Origin: Rhyacichthys aspro
Taxonomy: Eukaryota; Chordata; Actinopteri; Gobiiformes; Rhyacichthyidae
Reading direction: 5' to 3'
NCBI GenBank assembly: GCA_036850595.1
Contig: CM072148.1
Span: 23,368,731-23,432,730 of the forward strand
Length of the DNA stretch: 64,000 bases
The position numbers were made by a program, and so were the translations under genes. The notes below the pieces were generated by a model. The model worked only from the letters and a program-made list of their open reading frames with translations. It was not told where the DNA came from and ran no database searches. This document shows, piece after piece, positions 13,501 to 23,997 of the stretch (position 1 is its first letter; each line of letters starts with the position of its first letter).

Positions 13501-15526
13501 GATGTTAGTACCTTTGAAAAGCCAGGAGACTCCGGGAGATTTTGGGATTAGCTTGGATCTCGGCTCTTCTGCGCCGTACAGTCTCACTGAACAGTTTGTC
13601 AGTGGCATCTCTGAAACAATAGAGAGTCATATCATTAATAAGAAACTAGGGGAAAAAACTTGTATTGATTATTTGTAGTTATTGTATGGTGGTTTAAGAC
13701 TCAGTTTAAGATCCAGAAATGTCAGTGCATCATTAAGTGATGTTTTCCCTCTCTGCTTATCTATTTAACTTGTCATGCCTCCGACGAGTGATTTTAAAAA
13801 CTTGCTCTGCAACAAAACTACTTCTGTGTGAATGCTAACAGTATTCAATGTTAAATCATAGTTATTATACAAAAGTATCCTTTAAAGTACCCATGCATAT
13901 TTGGCCATATTTTATGTTACTGAATTATTACTGCTAAATAAATAAATAAATGTAACTATAATATTTACTTTTCTACTATATTTACTATTCTAGAACACTA
14001 AGAAATGTAAAGCATTTAACCCGTGGCAAAAGTCTATTGATTTTCAAATGATTCAGGTTTATTGACTCACTGCCTAGTTAATGTTGCATCCCTTTTGTTC
14101 TATTTAGAGAACTTTGACTCCACATTCTTAAGCTCCTCAATGTATAAATGTAGCCCTAAATAAAACAAGTACAGCTTTTTTTAATGAAAGTCATACCTCA
14201 ACAGTATGTTGATCTTGGGAAAGCCTTCCCATTTTTCTCGGCACTCAGGGCACTCGTTTTTATGAGAAGACTCCCACCACAGAGCCAAGCAGTGGCGGCA
14301 GAAGTTGTGGCCACAGGTCAAAGTGGTGGGGTTCACCAGGATGTCGTAGCAGCAGTGGCAGGAAAACTCATTCTCAGAGATGTTGTGGGTAAGGCGCTCT
14401 GGTTCAGATAAGCCAACAGGGCTGTCCATTAGTTCTCCCAGGACATCAGCAGTGAGCTCTTCCTTCTCAAACATGATATCTGAAAAGATACAATATTCTT
14501 GTTGAATGGTCCTGAAAAAGTGGTCGAGACAATTCAACTGAAATGACAAAAAAAGCAGTTTTAACTAAATGTATTATATAGAACTAAACTGTTTAATAAT
14601 CACTGCCACGTGGTTGTACCAGTTATAAGCATACTAACTTTTAGATGCATCCTTATCCTGACCCCCTTATCCATAACCCAGCCAAATCAAAAAGTTTTCT
14701 CCTTTCTAGTCAGCTGTAGGAAAATAAGCAGTTTAACTAATGGCATCTTCAACTGGAATTTATTACATTTAACGGAGATGTTTTGATGTTTACGGAGATG
14801 TTTTGATGTGATTATAATCTTTTGAATATGTTCTGACTGATGTGTTCCATTTTGTCCAACTGTACTATGCAACAATGCACATTGAACTTCTGTTGCTAAA
14901 ACACCTGCAGTGTATCTTCAACACAAAAATTAGGTCCGTTCCCGAATTTCTTAATACTATCTACTACTAAATACTATCAAACCGGATATAGATGTTTAGG
15001 GACTTCATTTTCAGTTTGCTTTCACTTAAAATGTGCACTCTTCAACTTTATCAAAATATGGTATCATTGACATCTTTCGAAGTAGGGTTTCAAAGTTTTC
15101 AAAATAAAATATTTTACAACATTTGATTGTAAATCATGTGTATCATAGTTGGTATGGGTAATGGGCCAGACAAATCGGTTTGAACTCATGATTTTCTGAA
15201 TGATAAGAAAGCACGTCCTGCTGCTCGAGTGTACGTACTTTCACGGCACTAGCCACTCACTGTTAGCTGTCTGTTAGCTTTGGGCTAATTAGCCGCTCTT
15301 CGTTGCTATAAAAACCCAAAGGCAGAAACACACTTAACTTGTACGCTGGCATAATGGGGAAAATTACCATGTAGTATTCAGCAGTAACTATATTACCAGT
15401 ATTTTCCTGAACCAGGTAACACAGGCTAGTGTCCACTGAGCAGATGTATGAGGAGGAAGGAAGGTGTTGTCGTACGCTACGACGGTGCGTACCTTGGTTC
15501 ATGACAGACGAGCTGCGGGACTCCAT
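7544..15526 (-). CDS. bfar: bifunctional apoptosis regulator (Bfar), complete, 9 coding exons
   Basis: ER-membrane RING-type E3 ubiquitin ligase known in mammals as an inhibitor of apoptosis and ER-stress regulator. The minus-strand exons are 15493-15526, 14197-14479, 13512-13610, 13301-13394, 10915-11087, 10150-10294, 8972-9151, 8046-8242 and 7544-7736. They total 1398 nt (465 aa; human is about 450), and all phases join. Domains: a C3HC4 RING at residues 52-91 (FSCHCCYDILVNP, CGHNFCRHCLALWW, CPECREKWEGFP); a membrane segment across exons 4-5 (FFSGVLTALTFVAVVVLVYH); a SAM domain in exons 5-6 (WTPEEVMSWLDHLGPWAHLY to GVKPPQNLWEYK); and C-terminal hydrophobic helices (FVPQFVCNCLFYWALYF). The zinc ligands are intact. 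The start MESRSSSVMNQ lies in a short first exon spliced so that G+AT makes Asp12; an internal ATG at 14474 is an alternative. The donor of exon 5 overlaps a transposon target duplication, described separately. Confidence 0.93.
9560..9695. repeat. LINE 3' tail fragment in bfar intron
   Basis: The stretch reads like the 3' end of a fish LINE (L2/CR1/Rex type): a segment with CATAAGACTGTACAATCAAT, then TTTCCCTTTGAGGATTTATA, ending in a short GAACT repeat tail. No open frame remains. It is a 5'-truncated insertion in the 9152-10149 bfar intron. Confidence 0.4.
10384..10906. mobile_element. hAT-like non-autonomous transposon at a bfar splice donor
   Basis: The left end is TAGTGCTGTACAAAG and the reverse complement of the right end is CAGTGTTGTCACGATA, giving short imperfect inverted termini. 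It is flanked by TTCTCTAC (10376-10383) and TTCTCCAC (10907-10914), an 8-bp direct repeat with one mismatch, as expected for hAT insertion. The right copy ends one base from the edge of bfar exon 5, so it contains the minus-strand GT donor (10914-10913). An ORF at 10429-10620 shows no transposase features. Confidence 0.65.
11190..12130 (+). mobile_element. decayed hAT/ZBED-type element with BED-finger remnant
   Basis: A plus-strand BED zinc-finger relic lies near 11300-11430: GFFKVSQQDNKLAVCNICH followed, after a stop, by WRKATKN. The right end carries GGTGATCGGAGTTATCGGCT and ends at CACAACACT, and the left end begins near a GATCGG-rich segment, typical of a fish hAT repeat. Stops and gaps make it non-functional. 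It sits in the 11088-13300 bfar intron. Confidence 0.5.
12264..12825. mobile_element. MITE with about 50-bp inverted termini
   Basis: The left end CAATTCTGAAAAAGTTGGGA and the reverse complement of the right end CAATTCCAAAAAAAGTGGGA match, and the similarity continues inward through CACTATG and AATGCAATT. No coding potential is seen. It is a non-autonomous DNA transposon in the same bfar intron as the ZBED-type element. Confidence 0.7.
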
Positions 15527-15830
15527 ACTCCTCACATCACCGCAGTTTCACTCAGCTGTCCATCTCATCACGAGCTAACTAAAACAAAAGAGAAGAAACA
15601 ATTTGTAATCGAGCTCTGTCATGACTCGATCCGAGCTGCTGTGGAAAGCCCCACGCACACGCCCACACAGACACGGCCGGGAGCACGTCACCGACAGATC
15701 TCTGCCCGGTCCCCGCTAGCCCCTCTCTTCTCAGCTCCCTCTGAACATCTGCTCACGGTACAGTCGGGGCACAGACAGAGAGGACTGTCACGTCCGAGGT
15801 GAACTCCAGCTGCCTCCAGCACACACAGCC
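15527..15830 (-). promoter_or_regulatory. probable bfar 5'UTR and CpG-rich promoter
   Basis: GC-rich stretch immediately upstream of the bfar start codon, rich in CpG compared with neighbouring DNA. Plus-strand open frames here (15464-15802) have no family features and are probably composition artefacts. No transcription start can be fixed. Confidence 0.4.
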
Positions 15831-16532
15831 GTTTATGTGGCGTTTGAATGCGGCTCCTGTTCAAAGTTCATTAGCCTCTGTCAGAAACACGGATCACAGA
15901 CCACCACAAGAAAAAACGACCTATCAACTTACACGCTGGCCCCGAACAGAGAGGCGCTCTTTCACTCACCATTCATTTAATGACTTTATAGCTCCGTGAA
16001 CAGCATTCAGTAAAATAAAAAGTAATTGGTTGTTTTAAGTAAGGTCTGTTTGAGGGTGCTAAAGGAAAAAAGAAAAAAATCAAGCAAATCAAGAAGGCTA
16101 CCTAGGCACTCTAACTCATGAACAGAACACAAGGAAGTGTATTTAAAAAGCCTTTATTATAATGGCAAAATCTTCATTAAAAAGCTAACATTTTTGACCT
16201 ACACTGGGTAATTTTCAGGGCTCTGTTTAGGTCACAGTGTGGTATTCCTCTACCGATAGGCTATACTCACAGGGGCCAAGAGGAGGCACACACATTACAT
16301 TGTGAACAAGCCACATGTATAATCAATTACAGGTAAAGATAACCTAGACAAACACATAGGAGAAGTATGATGATCTCTAGAGTACAACAAACGCAAACAA
16401 AAGCAGCAAACAAGAAACAAGGCACAATTCACAAAAAAGACACATTAAAAACAAAACAAAAATATGACCGATCCAAGTCCTCTTTAAGACTGGGACATGG
16501 CTCTCAGTTTGTTGATACAGTAAGTTTCCCTT

Positions 16533-16784
16533 TCATTTAATTTCTGTAGTCTGTCTGCCCCTCTGCAGTGGTTTAATATGCTCAATGCGTCCATTTTGCA
16601 TCAAATAGTCATTAGCTTTAAGATATTCAGGATAATGTCTGGCAATTGGATAAACCTGATTTCTGATCCTGATGGGATATTTGCATTCTGCAAGACGGTT
16701 TGTAAAAATGGGTAAATCACAAAATTGCCCCATTTTAGCCCCTCCCTCACTGCCCTCGGGATTTTCATCATGTTTTGCATTCAT
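16533..16784 (-). CDS. unrecognised 83-codon ORF, possible small gene or terminal exon
   Basis: A minus-strand open frame of 83 codons starts at an ATG with A at -3 and ends in TAA. The product is polar with no signal peptide or membrane segment. Its middle part (FTNRLAECKYPIRIRNQVYP, then ARHYPEYLKANDYLMQNGRI) has the composition of real protein rather than chance translation. A minus-strand AATAAA occurs near 16153-16158, giving a plausible 3' end about 380 nt downstream. I do not recognise the family. It could be a complete single-exon gene, the last exon of a longer gene, or a repeat-derived frame, since the segment around 16080-16240 resembles a repeat 3' end. Confidence 0.35.
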   Translation of the reverse strand: MNAKHDENPEGSEGGAKMGQFCDLPIFTNRLAECKYPIRIRNQVYPIARHYPEYLKANDYLMQNGRIEHIKPLQRGRQTTEIK

Positions 16785-17330
16785 TTTGAAGGTAAGGCCT
16801 CAAGTGTTATGATTTTACTCATATCTAGTTGAATACTGCATTTCTTATATATTCCCACTAAGGAACAACCATACTTCATGACGCATGCCAAATCATGCCA
16901 AATGACACGAAGATTATAATTTTGTACCCGTTAAGGTTTTAAATAAATACCAATTGACCCAATGGCCACATAATTGAACAATCACATAAAGCATCTCTAG
17001 TGGGCTATGTTCCTACTAACTCGGTATATGTTTCAGGTCCAAAACAATGAACTGAAGAGTCCATGTTAAAACTAAGTGGTTGACAAGGTTGTGAACTTGT
17101 GTGAATCTTGTAGAAACTGTTTACAATCGGAATTCTGAAACACAATTTTGCTTGTTTTCTGCAAAATGTGGGTCGCAACAAAATGATCAGTTAAAAAAAT
17201 GCGCTCAGAGTGAAACCAGTTTAGAATCAGTAGTGTAGGCTAAACTCTGTTGAAGATATTGATGGCTGCTTTCTTGTTGTGAGGCGGTTGTGCTGAGTGA
17301 GATCAACAGGGGGCGGTATACTCCTTTACC

Positions 17331-17465
17331 ATGGGACCAGACAAACCCCAACCAGCGAGCACCACTGCTAAAATCCAGAAGAAGAGCCGCCCAGCCAGAG
17401 CCTGTAGCCTTCATCTGCACAGCTCCAGGAGCAGCCTCTCTGATGACAGCCTACAGCCGGAGTGA
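17331..17465 (+). promoter_or_regulatory. upstream ORF overlapping the presumed start of zinc-finger gene A
   Basis: A 44-codon ORF beginning MGPDKPQPASTT starts at ACCATGG, an optimal Kozak context, and ends with TGA at 17463-17465. It overlaps the presumed main start (17443) in another frame. If both lie in the mature leader, it would be expected to reduce translation of gene A. It could instead be part of an alternative first exon. Confidence 0.4.
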
Positions 17466-20400
17466 CAGCTGCCCTGCCCGGTGTGAGGTAACCTCCAGTG
17501 GTGCTCTCTCTGCGCCGGACAGAAGCCGTGGTTCGGACTGGAGCGTTCTTGTGTTCCTGTCTCATACAGCCTGTGTATTACTAGCAGCTACAACTGTGTA
17601 GCAGCATATTAGCTCTGCAATAGTAATTCTCACAATCCTAATCATTTATTGATTAGGGGGAGATTGGTAACCTGGCCAGCCAGACGGCTTTGCAAAATAA
17701 AAGAACATAGTCTGAAGTGTACATCGTCTTTGTGATGTTCACTCCTTGCTTCAGGACAGACTTATCGGCACTTTAAAAAAACTAAGATGGAAATGTGGGA
17801 CAACCTGCCATGAAGATGTCACATAGCTGTTTACAGCTGAGGTTTTTTTTTTTCTTCCAAAAGTATCAAGATTTTATTTTGGACCATGCTGTTGCTGTCT
17901 TAGTTAAACAGAGTGCTTATGTGCTCCCAGACAGAACATGTAGAGGCACAAAATTAACATGCACTTTTCTGTCAAGTCCTCGGCTGTGACCACTGCTTGT
18001 GACAATATCAGGAAAGTGACAAGGCCTCACTCTTCCTAATGGAATTGTTTAGTTTCTCTGATTTAGATGAAAATATAAAAAGTAAAAACATCAATAGGTT
18101 GTATTTTTTTCTATGAGTATCAATGTAATATTTAGGTTGTTAGTCTGTTTTTCTGCAGTAGATGTTTGTGATTTTCAGATAGAAACGATCTAAAAATCAC
18201 ATCTGTCATATTTATTCATTCATTAATTTTCTACCACTTAGTCCCATTTGGGCCTGTCCTAGCAGCTTTGGCCCTCAGGCAGCGTACACCCTGGATGGTG
18301 GCCAGTTCGTTGCAGGGTTGACACTTAGAGGCAAACATTGACAGACAGAGTTAGAGTTGCCAATTGACCTATACATGCATGACTTTAGGCGATGGGAGGA
18401 AGCCAGAGAACCTGGAGAGAACCCACGTGACACGGGGAAGACATGCAGACTCCTCACAGAAAGACCAGAGTTAGCTGATGATGTTTGAGTCAGCCACAAT
18501 CAGCCAAGGATGTTTGAACTCACGACGTTCTTGCTGTGAAACAGGAGCGCTAACCACCCTGCTACCATGCACCCCTCATATTTATATAATTTATAATAAA
18601 AGTATGGATTTATGTTGACGTTCTCTCTTTCTTTTACATTTCTGTCCCATTTAGTATATATATATGAATACATTTATTCTTGTAAATAACTACCTACCCA
18701 AAGTGTTCTTGTACATTTTATTATGAGTTTATTTAAACATTGTTTTGCAGTTATTGCATTGTAGTGGAAAAGTTTTTTTCAGATGAATGAATGGATGGAT
18801 GTTTGTCTTTTTTGCAGGACACTGAACTACATTTGAGTCCAGGCTTTGGCAACAAGACTCTAATGAGACCTGATTTGAAAAAAGCCCCATTAAGTCCTGA
18901 AGGCAACACAGCACAACATCAAGAGGTCAAACAGGAGGAGGACGTGAGTGAACATCGTGAGTGGAACAGGAAATCCATATCACTATTCTGATTTATTGTA
19001 AAGAAATCATACTTGAAGTTTATAATGTTCAGTGCATATTTCCCAATTTAACATCTTATATCAATACAGATGAGAAGCTTCTGGAAAAGGAAAAAGGAGG
19101 CACTTTGACGCTCAGAGCACATGGATGGGACAGCTCTTCTTCACATGGACCAGAGAGTCTACTCTCTGTGAAGAAATGTTCGGAATATGAGTTCCTTAAT
19201 TACTGTGGACACGTCTCCCCTGTGCTCCACACATCAGAGAGTCACAATGCTTCATGTATCCACACCCACAAGACGGTACGTGTCTCCCTCCAGAGATTAC
19301 TACATGTAGGAGGTGATCTTCAGGGCTTTGCACGCTGCCCTCCCGACCTGGAGCACAATGAAGGAGAGCAGCAGCTTAACAAAGAAAGCGAACACTTGCC
19401 TCACATTGCCGAACTGCATCAGACCAAACTACATCAAGAAAAACCTGCCAGAACAGTAGGTTCAATTTGACTTTGGTATGTTACTTCCATTTGCTCTTAT
19501 GAAACCATTCCTGAACCGTTTACCTTGCACAAACCAGTTTTTGTACTAACAATTACAAGATAATGGAAATCTGGTCATAGTTACTTAAGGGACAACTCAT
19601 AATATTCCAGGATAAAAGTTCTAGTGTTAAAAAAAATCTGTTTTGATACTAATGAGCAGTAGTAATAGTAGATGTCAGTATTTTAAGTGTGTATTTTAAC
19701 AGTATCTTTGATAGGTGTAGGAGGCGCGAAACTAGAAAAAGGAAGATGAAGCCAGTACAAAAGTTGTATATACTGTATATTGTATTAGTTTTAGTTTCCA
19801 TATCACCCATAAAGGCATGCTCGTCAGACATACACAACATCAAGTAGTGTACATAAACTCTCACTGTTTGTTGTAGAGCTCTCCTGAAGACAGACCCAGT
19901 TCATGCCCCCGAAACATTGAACCATCAGGACACTCTGAGGACCCTTCTGTGAGGGAGAGAGCTGACCCTAAAGAGCCTGAGAGGGAACAGCAGATTGCCG
20001 CTGGAGAGTGGGACAGAAGTATGTGGTGCAAATATTTGTCTTCATTTTGCCTCATATGGGGGACTTTCTAAATGAATAAATCATGGAAGAAGTCATTGCT
20101 TTCACAGGAATCAATCAGGAAGAAGGGCCATGTCCAAACAAGGTAAATGAACATCATTGTGTGAGTGTCATAGCCATATGAACTTTTGATTATAGATATA
20201 CCTTTAATGGCTATTATTAGACAGTGATAGGCTAAGGTCAGTTATTAAGGAACCTTTATGTACCTTTATAACGACTAATGTAAGGGATTTGTTAAACAAA
20301 AGCCTCGATGGTGGCCTTGATCTGGGCCTCGTACTACAAAGCTAGCTGAACCTACCCCATATATAAATGTCTTACACAGTAGGACAAAACCTCTTGGTCT

Positions 20401-23400
20401 GGATCAATGGTATCACGAAGATCATTGAGTTAACCCTGGGTTTCTCTGTGGAGCTGTGAGCAACCAATCTTGGCGACGTGTGAGAGAGTAAACATGAGTA
20501 AAAACACAACATTATTGGTGCAAAATGAACAGCACCAGAAACGTGTAAAAGTGTAAATCAGTGTAAGTTTCCGCAAAGATCTACTTTGATTAAAAGTGAA
20601 CCAGCTTTGCGATACTGAGAACTCAAGGTTAACCCTGAACTTGCCTCACTAACCTCCTAATCTGGCTTCGTAGTACAGGGCCCAGATCAGATAATTTGGT
20701 GTCAGTGTGAACAGGCCAAATGTTACATTCATCTTATCTTGTTTTCTTTCCCATTTCATTTTCAGATCAGATTTAGGTTTAAATAAGTTTAAGTTTAAAC
20801 AAGCCAATGAAAATTCTCTCAATTGCTCCATCCCTTTCATTTAGACTGTCTACTGGAGGCAAGGTGGGTAAATTGTCTTGTTATTGGATGCCCTGCTCTA
20901 CCTTCTGAGATCTCTACCTCCTGAACCAGTGCTTAATTACTTTAAAAAGTCTCTTTAAAGGTTTAAAAATAAAGACCTACTTCTAGTGTAACTGATCTAA
21001 TTGAATTCTAGGACTAGTGATGTTACTATCGTTGTAATTTTTTAAATTTTATTTATTGTTTTGTTTCTCGGCAGTACTAGATCTGCTGTAGTACAAATGA
21101 TGTGCATATTGCAGATCAACAAGAATCTGCCGTCTTGCTGTAATGTAAAAGTATGTAGTATAAAAAGTTGTATGTGGTGGGCAATGCACTGTGGTTGTCA
21201 GTGTGAGAGCTTGGCTAATTTTGATGCTGTCTATGTGGTCCTCCTCAGGAGTCTGTGTGCCACAGGGATAGGAGAGGCCCGAGCAGCACCAGTGAAGGAG
21301 GGTCTGTGGAGGAGGAGAAGGAAAGGGGGGTTAAAGCTGTAAAAAAGGCTACTACCTCATCATTGGATCATGGTAATTACACAATACTGTAAGAAATGTG
21401 CAAATAGAGCTTTGATGAAATACTGAGTTCATATTCTTCATATATGTAATACATCTTGCAGGTCATACAAAAAGACGTGACAAGACTCTAGAAACGACAA
21501 CTGTGCCATTTAACACCCCAGAAAAGGAGAAAGCTACAACACGTCTTGGTGAGGATACATATGTTTTATTTACTATTTTTTTTACTTTTTTTTGGAACAT
21601 TTCCTGTTTTCACTCGATCCATATGAAAATTTTGCATTTTTTTTTAGAAGTCAATAGAACGACACCTGAGACTTCAGGTCGTATTCTACGTCCTCGGAAA
21701 CAGCTGAAGGTAGAACCTGAAAGTGAGTTCCTTCTTGTTTCCCAGCTGTTGTTCCAGAGTGAGCAGTTGTTCATGTGCATGTTTTGTCATTGTTTCTGAC
21801 ACCACATGAACACTGATTCCAAGTCCTTGTGTTTTTTTCCCTCACTGTCACACATTTATTTTTCAGCATAAAACCAGAATGTGTGACACAGTATGCAGTG
21901 AACAGTTACAACGTTTTGTGTTGCAGTAGCCGAGCAGACTTCCAGAAAAAGAAAACATAAGAAACAAGGACCTTCTTCAGTAAAATCCACACCTGCTTCT
22001 GGTAAATAAACAGGTTATTATTGTCTGAAATAATGAGACGCTGTTTTCATTTCACCTGAGAGGTCTCCTCTTATGTTCTCTTATGTCTCCTCTTAAGAAG
22101 AGTCCCATTGGTTGGGTAGGAGAATAACTTTTAATACCAACTTATGATTTGGTGCTGATTTTCAGACCTTTCAGTAGGATTCAAATTAATTCCCTCCCGT
22201 TCATACTGTCGTTGTGTCCTTGGGCAAGACACTTCACCCACCCTGCCTCCAGTGCCATAGCACTGCTGTATGAATGTGTGTGATTGTAGAGGTGAGTTTG
22301 GTGGTGGTTGGAGAAGGCTTGAGGACCTGGTGTATGGCAACCTGCCGCTCCACCTGCCCCAGGTGTGAATGTGTGTGAATGTGGTGAATGGAAGCATGAT
22401 GTAAAGCACTTTGGGTGCCCGAGGAGGGCATGAAAAGCGCTATATAAATGCATGCCATTTACCATTTACCATTTAAACTGGCACAGGTGAGTGGTGAGGT
22501 TCAAATAAAAGTGAATAAGTAAAAAATATGATTGTGATAAGTAAAAAACTTTACCTCATAATATGCCCAATAATGCTACATACAATCCAAATTGGTATTT
22601 TAAAAACTGGCCCTAATTAATATTGAGTCAGTACAGTCATGAATTGACACGTGTAGCTGTTTTAAGGTTGTTGAGTGTTACCTAAATCACTGTGTCATAT
22701 GAGCTCTCATTTTGTTTGTGCAGAGAAGAAACGTACTGGCAGGAAGACGACTCCTTTTCTGTTAGAGATTCCTCCTGAGCTCCTGAAAAAACCCAAAGAG
22801 AAGACTGAGTACCAGTGCCCAGTGTGCAGCAGAAGGTTCCCTCATGCCTACAAACTGGAGCGGCACCAGTTGATCCACACAGGAGAGAGGCCGTACTGTT
22901 GCTCCATCTGCAGCAGGGGCTTCAACCAGAAAGGAAACCTCAAAACACACTACAAAGTCCATCTAGGTGAGATTAGAATCTGAAATCACCTCCCTTTGCA
23001 TGTACTTATTCTTTCTTTCTCTATTATCCTAACATAATATTCTAGGGATAGAGGATTCAGGATTGTGTGTGTTGGCTATTATTTGTATACTAATGAGAAA
23101 CAATCCATCAAAGCCCCATGAGATGTTACATGGGCCAAAAAGCAAAAGAATAACCAGGTGTATGTAGAGTTAATAAAGCATAATATAACAGTACTTTTGT
23201 ATTCAGCATCTGAAGAGTAAATAATCATTTGCCTTTCTCTCTCTGAAGGGCATAAAGGGTCTCTGGATTATGATGATCTGAATCCACTTGCACCAGAACT
23301 TTCTGAGTACCTGAAGTCATTACCGGGTGAGTCAAGGATAAATTCCTTGCGCTGTCTGGAGTGTGGTAAAGACTGTGAGAGCCAGTCAGCCTTACAAGCT

Positions 23401-23997
23401 CACCACATCACTACACATTCCCAAAGACCCGCAGGCACAGAGCCACAGTTTCTGTTCTGTCGGCGATGTGGCATTGAGTTTAAAGAAAAATACCAGCTGG
23501 AGGACCATATGAAGAGTCACGTTAAAGAGAAGCCCTACTCATGCCCTGACTGTGGCAAGAGGTTCATCAACCAGAGCTACATCCAGGTCCATCAGAGGAT
23601 CCACACTGGAGAAAAGCCCTACCTGTGCTCCCAGTGTGGCCGTGGCTTCCACACATCCTCCTCGCTCAAGCTACACGAGACACAGCACTCGGGGGAGAGG
23701 CCTTTCGCGTGCTCCATCTGTGGGAAGAGGTTCCGTGTGAAGTCGTACCTGACCACACACTATCAGACACACATGAACGACCGGCCGTACATCTGCAACG
23801 TCTGTGGGAAGGGCTACTCCAGGTCAGAGGAGTTGAAGGTGCACAGTAGACTTCACACTGGAGAGAGGCCCTACCAGTGTGTAGAGTGTGGGAAGAGCTT
23901 CATCTATCGCCAGGGTCTGCGGCAGCACCAGCGGACTCACGCGGGACGGCGCATGGGGCCCACCAGACAACTTGGCCGACCTAAACAACAGGCCTGA
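17443..23997 (+). CDS. C2H2 zinc-finger protein A, 9 fingers, 11 coding exons
   Basis: Predicted nuclear DNA-binding protein of 699 aa. The exons are 17443-17487, 18818-18956, 19070-19455, 19877-20018, 20108-20142, 21249-21372, 21462-21548, 21648-21722, 21927-22001, 22724-22966 and 23249-23997; all phases agree. The N-terminal 370 residues are low-complexity and charged, with a sumoylation-like VKQEED, an AT-hook-like GRILRPRK and a basic KRKHKKQ stretch. Nine classical fingers run from about residue 399 to 680, two in exon 10 (YQCPVCSRRF, YCCSICSRGF) and seven in exon 11, joined by TGEKP-type linkers. The C-terminus is TRQLGRPKQQA, shared with gene B. The donor at 18957 is used instead of GTGAGT at 18944 because only it keeps the frame. 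The first exon (MTAYSRSDSCPARCE) is the weakest part of the model. The DNA target is unknown. Confidence 0.8.
17671..17692. repeat. solo terminal repeat of the 36-kb MITE family
   Basis: CCTGGCCAGCCAGACGGCTT here matches the terminal inverted repeat of the element at 36045-36350. No partner repeat was found nearby. It is a truncated or rearranged copy in intron 1 of gene A. Confidence 0.4.
18216..18575 (-). mobile_element. tRNA-derived SINE, minus orientation
   Basis: Read on the minus strand, the element starts with a tRNA-like head (GGGGTGCATGGTAGCAGGGT, then TTAGCGCTCCTG and a B-box-like segment) and ends in the ATTTTCTAC / ATGAATGA tail common to fish SINE families. It is flanked by TCATATTTAT at 18206-18215 and 18576-18585, a 10-bp target-site duplication. 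Two more copies lie at 53450-53669 and 61274-61637. Confidence 0.75.
20319..20688. mobile_element. MITE with 25-bp inverted termini
   Basis: The left end is GATCTGGGCCTCGTACTACA and the reverse complement of the right end is GATCTGGGCCCTGTACTACG, with similarity over about 25 bp. No coding potential. It lies in the 20143-21248 intron of zinc-finger gene A. The TIR reminds me of fish PIF/Harbinger-type elements, but the class is not proven. Confidence 0.65.
22190..22470. repeat. interspersed SINE-like repeat in gene A intron
   Basis: The stretch contains GTCCTTGGGCAAGACACTTC and later AAAGCACTTTGGGTG and AAAAGCGCTATATAAATGCA, the body and tail of a widespread fish short repeat. The tail ends in CATTTACCATTTACCATTT. 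ORFs on both strands here are repeat-derived. Confidence 0.55.

Noticed and set aside
15464..15802. 112-aa plus-strand ORF upstream of bfar
   Set aside because: It lies in the CpG-rich bfar promoter and leader, has no domain, and overlaps bfar exon 1 on the opposite strand.
18941..18957. GTGAGT donor at 18944 for gene A exon 2
   Set aside because: Using it puts the next exon in a frame with an early stop; the GTGAGT at 18957 keeps the frame open.
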